This document shows, piece after piece, positions 1-6,801 of a stretch of 9,753 nucleotides of DNA. Each line of letters begins with the position of its first letter. The first letter of the stretch is position 1. Source of the DNA: Phycisphaerales bacterium (lineage in GTDB: Bacteria; Planctomycetota; Phycisphaerae; Sedimentisphaerales; Anaerobacaceae); NCBI GenBank assembly GCA_003533825.1, contig DQCG01000229.1, positions 1 to 9,753 of the forward strand. The letters are read 5' to 3'. Both the position numbers and the translations under genes were made by a program. The notes below the pieces were generated by a model. It ran no database searches. It was not told where the DNA came from and saw only the letters and a list, made by a program, of their open reading frames with translations.

Positions 1-94
1 TTCGGTAGCGAGGCAGACAGAGAAGTGGCAAAGGAGCATTGCAGCGAACACAACACTACCGCGAAGCGGTTTAGTCCAAAGAAATTTCAAATGG

Positions 95-122
95 TTACAA
101 TTAGAGGGAGATTTAGTATCAT
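95..122 (+). promoter_or_regulatory. weak candidate sigma70-type promoter
   Basis: TTACAA (95-100) and TATCAT (117-122) are separated by 16 bases and lie about 60 bases upstream of the hydrolase start at 182. The -10 matches the consensus at five of six positions, while the -35 matches at three of six. Such matches are common by chance in AT-rich intergenic DNA, so this is only a candidate. Confidence 0.2.
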
Positions 123-181
123 AGCAAGATTGAAAATCAGTAATATGTTTCAAAAAAGTGTTGAATAGGAGATCTCGGATT

Positions 182-2041
182 ATGAAAGCACGTGCGGCCC
201 TCTTTTTCTTGTACCTCTTCTTCGTCTTGCAGGTGGGACTTATTCAAGCCAATGAACGGGCGGACTATATACGTGAGAATTACACGAAATATGAAAAGCG
301 AATCCCCGCCCGTGACGGGGTGAAACTTTTTACCGCCATTTATACACCGAACGATACCTCGAAAGAATATCCGATACTGTTGTTGCGCACCCCCTATGGC
401 ATTAGTCCCTACGGGCCCGACCAGTACAGAGACCGGATCAGTCCCCATGAAGAATTCGAAAAAGAAGGATTTATCTTCGTTTATCAAGATGTGCGCGGCC
501 GTTTTATGTCGGAAGGCGAGTTCGTTCATATGACTCCGCACGTTGCAAACAAGAAAAGCAATTCTGATACGGATGAAAGTACGGATACCTACGATACGAT
601 TGAATGGCTCTTGGAACACGTCCCCAACCACAACGGCAAGGTTGGCCAATGGGGGATCTCTTATCCTGGGTTTTATACGTCCGCCGGGTCTATCGATTCC
701 CACCCCGCATTAAAAGCGGTCTCTCCTCAAGCGCCGGTTTCCGATTTTTATTGGGATGATGTTTACCATCACGGGGCCTTTCTCTTGAATCATTGGTTTG
801 GTTTTCTTAACAATGTGCAACAAACACGTGACGGGCTTATCGATGAACGACCGGATCCTATCTACGAGATTGAAACGACAGACGCGTACAAATTCTTCAT
901 GGATGTGGGACCATTGAAAAATGTAAATGAATCATATTTCAAAAAGAAATCCAAATTCTGGAACTATGTTACGCGCCACCCCAATTACGACAAGTTCTGG
1001 CAAGAACGCAATATCCTTCCTCATCTGAAGAATATCAAGGCAGCGGTAATGGTTGTCGGCGGCTGGTACGACCGGGAAGATTTGTTTGGACCGTTGAATA
1101 CATACCGAATGATTGAGAAGCAGAATCCCGATACATTTAATATATTAGTCATGGGGCCTTGGTATCACGGAGGCTGGCTCCGTAGTAAAGGGAACGAATT
1201 GGGAGATACAGATTTTGGATTCCCTACGGCGGAACACTATCAAAAAAACGTCGATTTGCATTTCTTTAAGCACTTTTTGAAAGACGAAGAAGGTGAATTG
1301 AGCCTGCCAGAAGCCTTGATATTTGAAACCGGAGCCAACCGTTGGCGACGATTTGACCAATGGCCGCCAGCGTCCTCCGAAAAGACACGTTTCTATTTCC
1401 ACAAAGGCGGCAAGTTATCATCTAAAAGACCCAACGAAGATTCTGACGCTCATGATTCCTACATCAGCGATCCAAACAAACCGGTCCCTCATACAAAAGA
1501 TAATTCGAGGTGGATAAATAACACGTTTTATTCAGAAGACCAGCGATTTGCTTCTCGGAGGCCGGATGTATTGGTTTATCAAACGGACATTCTTGAAGAG
1601 GATATTACGTTAGCGGGAACTATCCAGGCCAATCTCTTTGTTTCCACTACTGGAACGGATTCGGATTGGGTTGTTAAGTTGATCGATGTTTATCCTGACG
1701 ATCTGGAGGAAAAAGCAGCTCAACAAACCTTGATTCGCGCGGAAGTATTTCGGGGACGTTTCCGGGAAAGTTATAAAAAGCCTAAGCCTTTCAAACCCAA
1801 TGAGGTTACCAAGATTTCGTTTGAATTATGGGATGTTTTGCAGACGTTTAAACGGGGGCATCGGATTATGATACACGTTCAAAGCACATGGTTTCCATTC
1901 ATCGACCGTAATCCACAGAAATATGTGCCGAACATTTTTGAAGCGGCTGAAGACGATTTTATCAAAGTCATCAATTGCGTGTATCGATCCAAAGAGTATC
2001 CCAGCCATATTCAGGTCGGTCTGTTGCAGCAGATGTTTTGA
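182..2041 (+). CDS. exported CocE/PepX-family serine hydrolase, alpha-amino-acid ester hydrolase-like
   Basis: I chose ATG 182 because AGGAGA (167-172) lies 9 bases upstream and the product then begins with a clean Sec signal peptide (residues 1 to about 23, ending IQA-N). The open frame extends to GTG 158, but that start would swallow the ribosome-binding site. The product is 619 aa. An alpha/beta-hydrolase domain holds the nucleophile motif GISYPG (Ser160), GGWYD (Asp297) and GPWYH (His329). A jelly-roll PepX C-terminal domain follows from about residue 450. The catalytic Asp is followed by Arg-Glu-Asp (Glu299, Asp300), and WDD (192-193) lies about 33 residues after the Ser. Together these match the carboxylate cluster that binds the substrate alpha-amino group in alpha-amino-acid ester hydrolases (known for the Xanthomonas and Acetobacter enzymes). 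It therefore probably cleaves esters or amides of alpha-amino acids in the periplasm. A cocaine-esterase or glutaryl-acylase-like substrate is less likely. No partner gene is adjacent, so it is probably monocistronic. Confidence 0.88.
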   Translation: MKARAALFFLYLFFVLQVGLIQANERADYIRENYTKYEKRIPARDGVKLFTAIYTPNDTSKEYPILLLRTPYGISPYGPDQYRDRISPHEEFEKEGFIFVYQDVRGRFMSEGEFVHMTPHVANKKSNSDTDESTDTYDTIEWLLEHVPNHNGKVGQWGISYPGFYTSAGSIDSHPALKAVSPQAPVSDFYWDDVYHHGAFLLNHWFGFLNNVQQTRDGLIDERPDPIYEIETTDAYKFFMDVGPLKNVNESYFKKKSKFWNYVTRHPNYDKFWQERNILPHLKNIKAAVMVVGGWYDREDLFGPLNTYRMIEKQNPDTFNILVMGPWYHGGWLRSKGNELGDTDFGFPTAEHYQKNVDLHFFKHFLKDEEGELSLPEALIFETGANRWRRFDQWPPASSEKTRFYFHKGGKLSSKRPNEDSDAHDSYISDPNKPVPHTKDNSRWINNTFYSEDQRFASRRPDVLVYQTDILEEDITLAGTIQANLFVSTTGTDSDWVVKLIDVYPDDLEEKAAQQTLIRAEVFRGRFRESYKKPKPFKPNEVTKISFELWDVLQTFKRGHRIMIHVQSTWFPFIDRNPQKYVPNIFEAAEDDFIKVINCVYRSKEYPSHIQVGLLQQMF

Positions 2042-2155
2042 TGTGGAGGACAACCAAGTTGAACGTCTACCTATGAAAAGCTCAAAGTCAAATATTAGTC
2101 GGGATAGAAATACGACGCGCGCAACCTTAGGCGAAGGCTTGGCTGTTTCAGCGTT

Positions 2156-2164
2156 TCCACGTTA
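2156..2164 (+). repeat. 9-bp direct repeat, left copy (TCCACGTTA)
   Basis: TCCACGTTA occurs here and again at 3052-3060 in the same orientation, on either side of the structured-RNA region. The similarity extends a little outward: CG lies two or three bases upstream of both copies, and both are preceded by a T-rich run. It could be a target-site duplication or part of the element itself. No inverted terminal repeats are evident just inside it. Confidence 0.45.
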
Positions 2165-2185
2165 CGTGCCCGTTTAGCCTTGGCC

Positions 2186-3033
2186 ATAGCTCACGTTTTC
2201 GTAAGCCTCCCTGCGATCCCGGACAGTCGGGTTTCCCAAATCCGGTTCTGGTCTCGGCCCTATTTGAAATTTTCTGGTCAAAGGCCTTTCTGTACAATCT
2301 GAGGCTTAAGTGCCAGCTCACATACACCCCACTATCGTACAGTTTGCCAGTAACCTCGTCCTGAGAGTCCATGGCAGTCTTTCCAGCTCTGTGTCTGGAT
2401 GCACATGGCTTATTCAGAACCACCGAGTACCCAGAGTCCCTTTGCTTGGTGTGGGTGTTACCCACTACCAAGATGACTTTCAAAGTCATCTCAGAAGACA
2501 TTACTCTTCCTTCACAGCTCATACGGACTCATGCGCCAGACCGTATCCCTCCCAACGTCTTGGTTTTTCCCTTGTACGTTGGGTCTTTGCAGGTTGTCGC
2601 CAGTCCCTGCTGGGAAACGGCCCTTCCCAACATTATCTCTGCAATCCTTGTATAGGCGCAAGGACCCTTACCCCGCAGCATCCCTTCGGTGCATTTACCC
2701 ATTTCTTCCCGAAGGACTTCGGTCTCACCTCAAGATTTACAGGTTCGACACGCCAAATATCCGTCGCAATGCAACTTCAACGACGGGGCAAATTTCGGGG
2801 CTGCAGTCATTCCATAACGTTCAAGCTCCCATACTTGCTAGACCCTCTGGTTGCACTCACCACTGAGCATATATGAGCTCAGGGCAGCCGGGCCGTTTAC
2901 ACCACGCATAGCCCGGATGGTTACCCATTCCGGGATGTGGCATCACTACGTGCCTGAATCGGGCAACTGGCACGACGGGACTTTCACCTGCTGGATTGCA
3001 GCCTTGTCGGCCGCTCCAAATCTCTGTTGCCAC
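2186..3033 (-). ncRNA. large structured RNA element, possibly an ORF-less group II intron-like ribozyme
   Basis: No reading frame here resembles a known protein, yet the DNA is dense with stable hairpins, which suggests about 850 nt of structured RNA. Examples are 2445-2472 (CTTGGT and GTGGGT stacked arms with one bulged base), 2471-2491 (10-bp arms), 2521-2546, 2646-2663, 2708-2721, 2761-2786, 2912-2934 and 2949-2974. The minus strand is probably sense. There the 2912-2934 stem closes a GTAA (GNRA) loop, and the 2190-2205 stem is fully paired with a T-G wobble, whereas on plus it has a C-A mismatch. Reading minus, the 3' end has CCGGAT, then GGGAAACCC, then GTCCGG (about 2215-2244), followed by CTTACG-AAAA-CGTGAG and CTAT, a layout like group II domains V and VI. 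The 5' end near 3033 reads GTGGC instead of the usual GTGYG. The expected AGC triad reads AAC, so catalysis is doubtful. Boundaries are approximate. No maturase is present. Confidence 0.5.
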
Positions 3034-3051
3034 AAAATTTTTTTTGACGCA

Positions 3052-3060
3052 TCCACGTTA
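3052..3060 (+). repeat. 9-bp direct repeat, right copy (TCCACGTTA)
   Basis: This is the second copy of the repeat at 2156-2164. It lies just outside the putative 5' end of the minus-strand structured RNA, separated from it by an A/T run (3036-3045). The 887 bases between the two copies would be the mobile unit if this is a target-site duplication. Confidence 0.45.
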
Positions 3061-3264
3061 TGACACTTCAGTCAGGTTTCATCGTTTATCTGAACAGCTT
3101 TTGACGAGCGGAGTAGGCCAGACTGTAGAAGATGTTCGTCGAAGCATTCTGCAAAAGCAAAGTGACACCAATATCTATTTAAGATTCAACTGGCTCAATC
3201 CCATCTATTACGATATGATAATTGTTATGACTTTATATCGAAATATTTTTAGGAGAGTTGTGCT

Positions 3265-4452
3265 ATGGCCACAAAGATGAACCGTCGAACATTCATATCC
3301 GGAGCAGCAGGAACAATTATTGCGCTTAAGCCATCTGTTGTCTTCGGAACTCGATCAAATTCAAAGATTGAACTGGGCTTGATTGGATGTGGTGGGCGAG
3401 GCAACTGGATTGCCAGCCTTTTTAATGACACAGGCAAATACCGTTTTGTCGCTTGCGCGGACTACTTTGAGGATCGAGCCAAGGGAACTGGAAGCAAACT
3501 GCAGATTGACACCAGGCACTGCTATTCCGGACTGTCTGGCTACCGAAAGCTGCTTAACAAGAAACTCGATGCTGTTGTGATCGAAAGTCCTCCCTATTTT
3601 CATCCTGAACAGGCCTTGGCTGCCGTAGTCGCTGGCAAACACGTATTCCTTGCAAAACCGATTGCTATCGATGTGCCGGGCTGTAAAGACATTGCAACTG
3701 CTGGAAAGAAGGCCACATCTCAGAACCTCGTCTTTCTGGTGGACTTCCAAACACGAGCTAATGAGTTCTATCGAGAAGCGGTACGCCGTGTCCACAAAGG
3801 AGATCTCGGACGTCTAGTCATGGGTGAGGCGCACTATCCATGGTCAGGTGGCGGCCGAGGAGGTCCCCCTGCAGGAAACGAAGAACGCCTGCGTAACTGG
3901 TATTACGTCTTGGAGATTTCCGGAGATTTCATTGTGGAGCAAAGTATTCATGCCCTGGATGTGGCAACTTGGATTGTTGACCAGGATCCGATGCGTGCAG
4001 TAGGATCGGGAGGGCGAACACTCAGACCTCAAGGGAGTATATGGGATCATTTTGTCGTGACCTACTGGTTCCCGGATGATATAGTACTTAGCTTCACATC
4101 GATACAATCAATCCCGGGTGTCCGAGATGAAATAACTTGCCGATTCTTTGGTTCTGAAGGAGTCGTCAATACGGACTACTTCAGCGGCGTGATCATTCGA
4201 GGCAGGAAGTCGTATAAGGGTGGAAGATTCGAGCAGCTTTACACTACTGGCGCGCAGGCTAATATAGAGGCTTTCTACAAGAACATTATCCAGAGGCAGT
4301 ATACAAATGATACAGTGGCAGCTTCCGTGCGTTCCAATTTGACAGCGATTCTTGGTCGCGAAGCAGCCTATAAGGGAGGCGAAGTGACTTGGAAAAGACT
4401 ACTGCGGTCAGATGCTAGGCTAAAACTGGATTTGAAAGGCCTGAAGAGTTAG
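3265..4452 (+). CDS. Tat-exported Gfo/Idh/MocA-family oxidoreductase
   Basis: This is a predicted NAD(P)-dependent sugar or polyol dehydrogenase-type enzyme of 395 aa, probably exported folded with its cofactor. ATG 3265 has AGGAGAG (3251-3257) 7 bases upstream. ATG 3277 would also keep the signal but sits too far from that site. The N-terminus NRRTFISG (residues 6-13) followed by a hydrophobic stretch is a twin-arginine signal. A Rossmann motif GLIGCGGRG (38-46) and the catalytic-lysine region AKP (Lys131) follow. The usual acidic residue before KP is Ala here, which is uncommon. SIHALD (227-232) supplies the His and Asp expected in the substrate site. The rest is the alpha/beta C-terminal domain of the family. 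Length and layout are typical of the large Planctomycetota expansions. The substrate cannot be told. The gene converges with another family member 76 bp away, but the sequences differ clearly, so this is not a recent duplication. No convincing terminator hairpin lies between them. Confidence 0.9.
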   Translation: MATKMNRRTFISGAAGTIIALKPSVVFGTRSNSKIELGLIGCGGRGNWIASLFNDTGKYRFVACADYFEDRAKGTGSKLQIDTRHCYSGLSGYRKLLNKKLDAVVIESPPYFHPEQALAAVVAGKHVFLAKPIAIDVPGCKDIATAGKKATSQNLVFLVDFQTRANEFYREAVRRVHKGDLGRLVMGEAHYPWSGGGRGGPPAGNEERLRNWYYVLEISGDFIVEQSIHALDVATWIVDQDPMRAVGSGGRTLRPQGSIWDHFVVTYWFPDDIVLSFTSIQSIPGVRDEITCRFFGSEGVVNTDYFSGVIIRGRKSYKGGRFEQLYTTGAQANIEAFYKNIIQRQYTNDTVAASVRSNLTAILGREAAYKGGEVTWKRLLRSDARLKLDLKGLKS

Positions 4453-4528
4453 CTGCTTGCTTGGAATCAAAGACGTTCGTTTTTGGTTTACGTTCCTGTA
4501 TTGGATCAAGGAGTAATCACGATTAAGT

Positions 4529-5809
4529 TTACAGACGCCACGGACTTCGCATCGGCCGTGACAATAACCGATTGGCTTCGTCGTCGCCGACAAACACCTC
4601 ACGGGCCGGATCCCATTTCAAAGGCCGGTTCAACCAGTAGGCAATGTTGCCCAGATGACAGACAATCACTGAATGGCAACCAATCTCGACATCACAGATC
4701 GTCCGACACCGAGTGCGAACACTATCGAGGAAGTTATCTTTGTGGTCGTTACTTTCGTACAGGTGTATTTCGTCGTTTCCGATCTTCACATCTTTGAGTG
4801 TCTCTGGCCAGGTGCGCAAATGTCCACGGCCGACTTCTACTTTCCCTTTAGTGCCAGTAAACAAAACGATCCAGGCTCTGCCATTGGCCTTGAAGGGACC
4901 ATTGGTCATAATGACACCATTAGCATATCTGAAGGTGAGTCGCTTATAGTCTTTGCCATCAGGAGAAACAATTTCAACCGGTCCGCTGTCGTCCATACCC
5001 ATACCCCACTGGGCGATATCGATGTCGTGTGATCCGCAACCGGCCATTCCCCCGCCGGCATACTCCCGATAACCCCAAGCCTGGTGGGCGAGAAGCCGTT
5101 TATTGAATGGTCTCCAAGGTGCTTGACCCAGCCACAAATCCCAATCGATATAGTCCGGCACCGGTTCCGGCGGCAGATTACACCACCTGGGAGCTCCCCC
5201 GGAATTAACCGTCACCGTTTTCAGTTCACCAATATAACCGTTACGAACAAGTTCGCAAGCGAAGCGAAAGTTCCAGCTAGAGCGCTGCTGACTGCCGGTT
5301 TGAAACACACGCTCATAACGCTTGACCGCATTAACCATGGCCTGTGCCTCGGCGATAGTAAGCGACAGCGGTTTCTCACAGAAAACATCCTTACCTGACT
5401 TGGCTGCCTCAATAGATGGTATGGCGTGCCAATGGGGCGGTGTGGCGATTGAAACAACATCAATATCTTCTCGCGCCACCAGTTCTCTAAAATCATTGTA
5501 GGCATCACAATTCTTGTTGCCGTAGTGCTCGTTGACCAAACGACGTGCCCTGCTTCGCTTGTCGGCATGGACGTCGCAAACCGCGATGACCTGCGTTTCT
5601 TTTCTGCCCATGAAAGCCCGCATGTTATTGGTGCCTCGGCCACCCATCCCAATACAGCCGACGGTAATCCGGTTACTCGGTGCGACACCGCCATCTTTAC
5701 CCAGTGTTGCCGAGCGAACAAAGCACGGAAAACCCAAAACACCTGCACCAGTCAGAGTAGCCTGTTTCAAAAACTGACGCCGATCTACTTCTCTTTTTCT
5801 CATAACCAT
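4529..5809 (-). CDS. Tat-exported Gfo/Idh/MocA-family oxidoreductase
   Basis: This is a predicted NAD(P)-dependent oxidoreductase of the glucose-fructose oxidoreductase / inositol dehydrogenase family. I chose ATG 5809 because AAAGG (5820-5824) lies 10 bases upstream. The frame is open to an ATG at 5833, which has no good ribosome-binding site and would push the Tat motif inward. From 5809 the product is 426 aa. DRRQFLKQA (9-17) and the following hydrophobic run form a twin-arginine signal. A Rossmann motif GCIGMGGRG (51-59), TPPHWH (123-128), the classic EKP (145-147, Lys146) and GSHDID (259-264, His261 and Asp264) follow in the expected order. Residues around 205-250 (PPEPVPDYIDWDLWLG) match the C-terminal domain common in planctomycete and Lentisphaerae paralogs. 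The substrate is unknown, though this subgroup often sits near glycan-degradation genes. A candidate extended -10 promoter lies at 5901-5929, leaving a leader of roughly 85 bases. Confidence 0.92.
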   Translation of the reverse strand: MVMRKREVDRRQFLKQATLTGAGVLGFPCFVRSATLGKDGGVAPSNRITVGCIGMGGRGTNNMRAFMGRKETQVIAVCDVHADKRSRARRLVNEHYGNKNCDAYNDFRELVAREDIDVVSIATPPHWHAIPSIEAAKSGKDVFCEKPLSLTIAEAQAMVNAVKRYERVFQTGSQQRSSWNFRFACELVRNGYIGELKTVTVNSGGAPRWCNLPPEPVPDYIDWDLWLGQAPWRPFNKRLLAHQAWGYREYAGGGMAGCGSHDIDIAQWGMGMDDSGPVEIVSPDGKDYKRLTFRYANGVIMTNGPFKANGRAWIVLFTGTKGKVEVGRGHLRTWPETLKDVKIGNDEIHLYESNDHKDNFLDSVRTRCRTICDVEIGCHSVIVCHLGNIAYWLNRPLKWDPAREVFVGDDEANRLLSRPMRSPWRL

Positions 5810-5900
5810 AGCTCTGGTACCTTTCTGAATCATCGCTCAAACCATTGGATAACTACGGCTTCCCAACGGTAACATGATTAAATAAGGTCTGTCAGTGTGC

Positions 5901-5929
5901 AGTATACCATGAGTTGTGAAGTCCTGCAA
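5901..5929 (-). promoter_or_regulatory. candidate extended -10 promoter for the 4529-5809 oxidoreductase gene
   Basis: Read on the minus strand, TTGCAG (5924-5929) is followed after 17 bases by TATACT (5901-5906). The -10 is preceded by TGG, forming an extended -10 element. The -10 matches five of six consensus positions and the -35 only three, a weakness an extended -10 can offset. Transcription would start near 5894, about 85 bases before ATG 5809. Confidence 0.35.
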
Positions 5930-6042
5930 GTAAGACAAGCCTTGATATACTGCGAATGGACATTCATCTGACGTTATAATGCTGACTATAAGCCCTGACC
6001 GCACAGTACTTGACCTTTTTGACGTCGGCCATTGAATGAGTA

Positions 6043-6079
6043 ATGGCTTTTCGAGACGTTTTACCATCTCGAAAACCAT
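6043..6079. repeat. long inverted repeat (13-bp arms, 10-base loop)
   Basis: ATGGCTTTTCGAGA (6043-6056) and TCTCGAAAACCAT (6067-6079) are complementary except for one extra C at 6047, giving 13 base pairs around a 10-base loop. There is no T-run on either side to make it an intrinsic terminator. It could be an operator, an attenuation structure in DNA upstream of the leftward oxidoreductase, or an end structure of the decayed rolling-circle element to its right. Confidence 0.6.
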
Positions 6080-6326
6080 GTTGCACTAAACGCAGGGTAA
6101 CGATCTCAGAAGTTTTGCCCTGTTCTAATCAAATCCTAGACAATATATCGATGATTTAATAGTGAATTCTGGCTGTAAATACGAGCAGAATTCATCATTT
6201 TGGAACACAAATTGGATATGTGGACAGACCGGCTGCGATGGCCCGACATAACGCGTTGGAACCGACCTATTGTTCTGAATTAATAGAGATGTTGGGGACC
6301 TATAGAGTTCCGGTGGACATATCATG

Positions 6327-6686
6327 TCATGGGCTACGTGGACGTGGTCTCGGCAACTGTTCAAGCAGAACCAGCTGGTCGCTGCCGCAGTGCGGGCATT
6401 TCAATGTTTTGTCAGTAACAGGCGAATCTTCATTTTCTGATTGCCGAATAGGTCGACCTGACATTATAGCGTCCAAAATCATGGAGTTGGCCAGTGTGCT
6501 TACGTGGTGAGCATTGGACTTATGCCAGATTCCATAGTAGCGTACCTTCTGAAATCCTCTCGGCAGTAAGTGCTGCAAATATTTACTTAAGCCATCAACG
6601 ATATCGAAGCTGGAAGCAGTTCCTCGACCACGCCTACTGGTCCGTCGAGCTAAAATAGGTTTGTAGACCTGTTTGATTGGCTCAAC
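6327..6686 (-). pseudogene. IS91-family transposase C-terminal fragment
   Basis: The minus-strand frame from the stop at 6687-6689 to the stop at 6327-6329 encodes 119 residues with no proper start. The translation contains YLQHLLPRGFQKVRYYG (about residues 45-61). This closely resembles the segment near the C-terminus of IS91/IS801-type Y2 rolling-circle transposases, usually of the form FLQHVLPKGFxKVRYYG. It ends with CPHCGSDQL (about 98-106), the C-terminal zinc-ribbon-like CxxC half, and a basic proline-rich tail, as in that family. Everything upstream is missing: the HUH and two-tyrosine catalytic region is absent, and frames further right (6690-6800) show no continuation. It is therefore a dead remnant about a quarter of normal length. 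I recognise the family from motif memory only. Confidence 0.55.
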
Positions 6687-6801
6687 TCACCTTTCCAAAC
6701 CGGGACAAAAACTTGATCCTTGCTGTTAAGGCATCTCCAATGCTACTGAGCCTACCTTCTGCCGAAATTGGTGATTTTAAAAAGTTTTTTTGTTATCTAT
6801 C

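Larger units (their letters stand above)
5834..6326. other. intergenic region with no recognised gene
   Basis: No frame in this stretch gives a recognisable protein or a start with a good ribosome-binding site. It holds the candidate promoter for the leftward oxidoreductase gene (5901-5929) and a long inverted repeat (6043-6079). The remainder, roughly 6085-6326, shows nothing I can name. Its position directly 3' of the transposase fragment makes decayed mobile-element DNA plausible. Confidence 0.5.

Noticed and set aside
58..70. Small hairpin ACCGC-GAA-GCGGT as a terminator of an upstream gene
   Set aside because: It has only 5-bp arms and three T's afterwards, and no upstream coding frame is visible in the first 57 bases.
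1145..1402. Minus-strand 85-codon frame inside the hydrolase gene
   Set aside because: It is a shadow of the hydrolase frame, whose catalytic motifs and ribosome-binding site are clear.
2148..2522. Minus-strand 124-codon frame as a possible gene inside the RNA-like region
   Set aside because: It has no domain and no ribosome-binding site, and it lies over several perfect hairpins, including the domain V/VI-like end. It is better explained as part of the RNA.
2310..2876. Long plus-strand frame of 188 codons, with overlapping 111- and 94-codon frames, that could be called a hypothetical protein
   Set aside because: Composition is low in acidic residues and rich in Pro, Ser, Arg and Cys, as in translated structural RNA. 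Three plus frames and one minus frame are open over the same bases, there is no ribosome-binding site, and hairpins run throughout.
2160..3034. Fragment of ribosomal RNA
   Set aside because: The hairpin density is rRNA-like, but I recognise none of the universally conserved 16S or 23S core sequences on either strand.
2160..3034. IscB-associated RNA (HEARO/omegaRNA)
   Set aside because: Such RNAs sit directly upstream of an HNH-RuvC protein gene. Downstream on the minus strand there is only the oppositely oriented hydrolase, and the element is several times longer than usual.
4453..4528. Bidirectional terminator between the convergent oxidoreductase genes
   Set aside because: The 76 bases contain a short T-run but no hairpin with convincing arms on either strand.
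6774..6795. Terminator after the 538-aa isomerase-like gene
   Set aside because: There are facing A- and T-runs (AAAAAG TTTTTTT) but no GC stem, so a rho-independent terminator is not supported.
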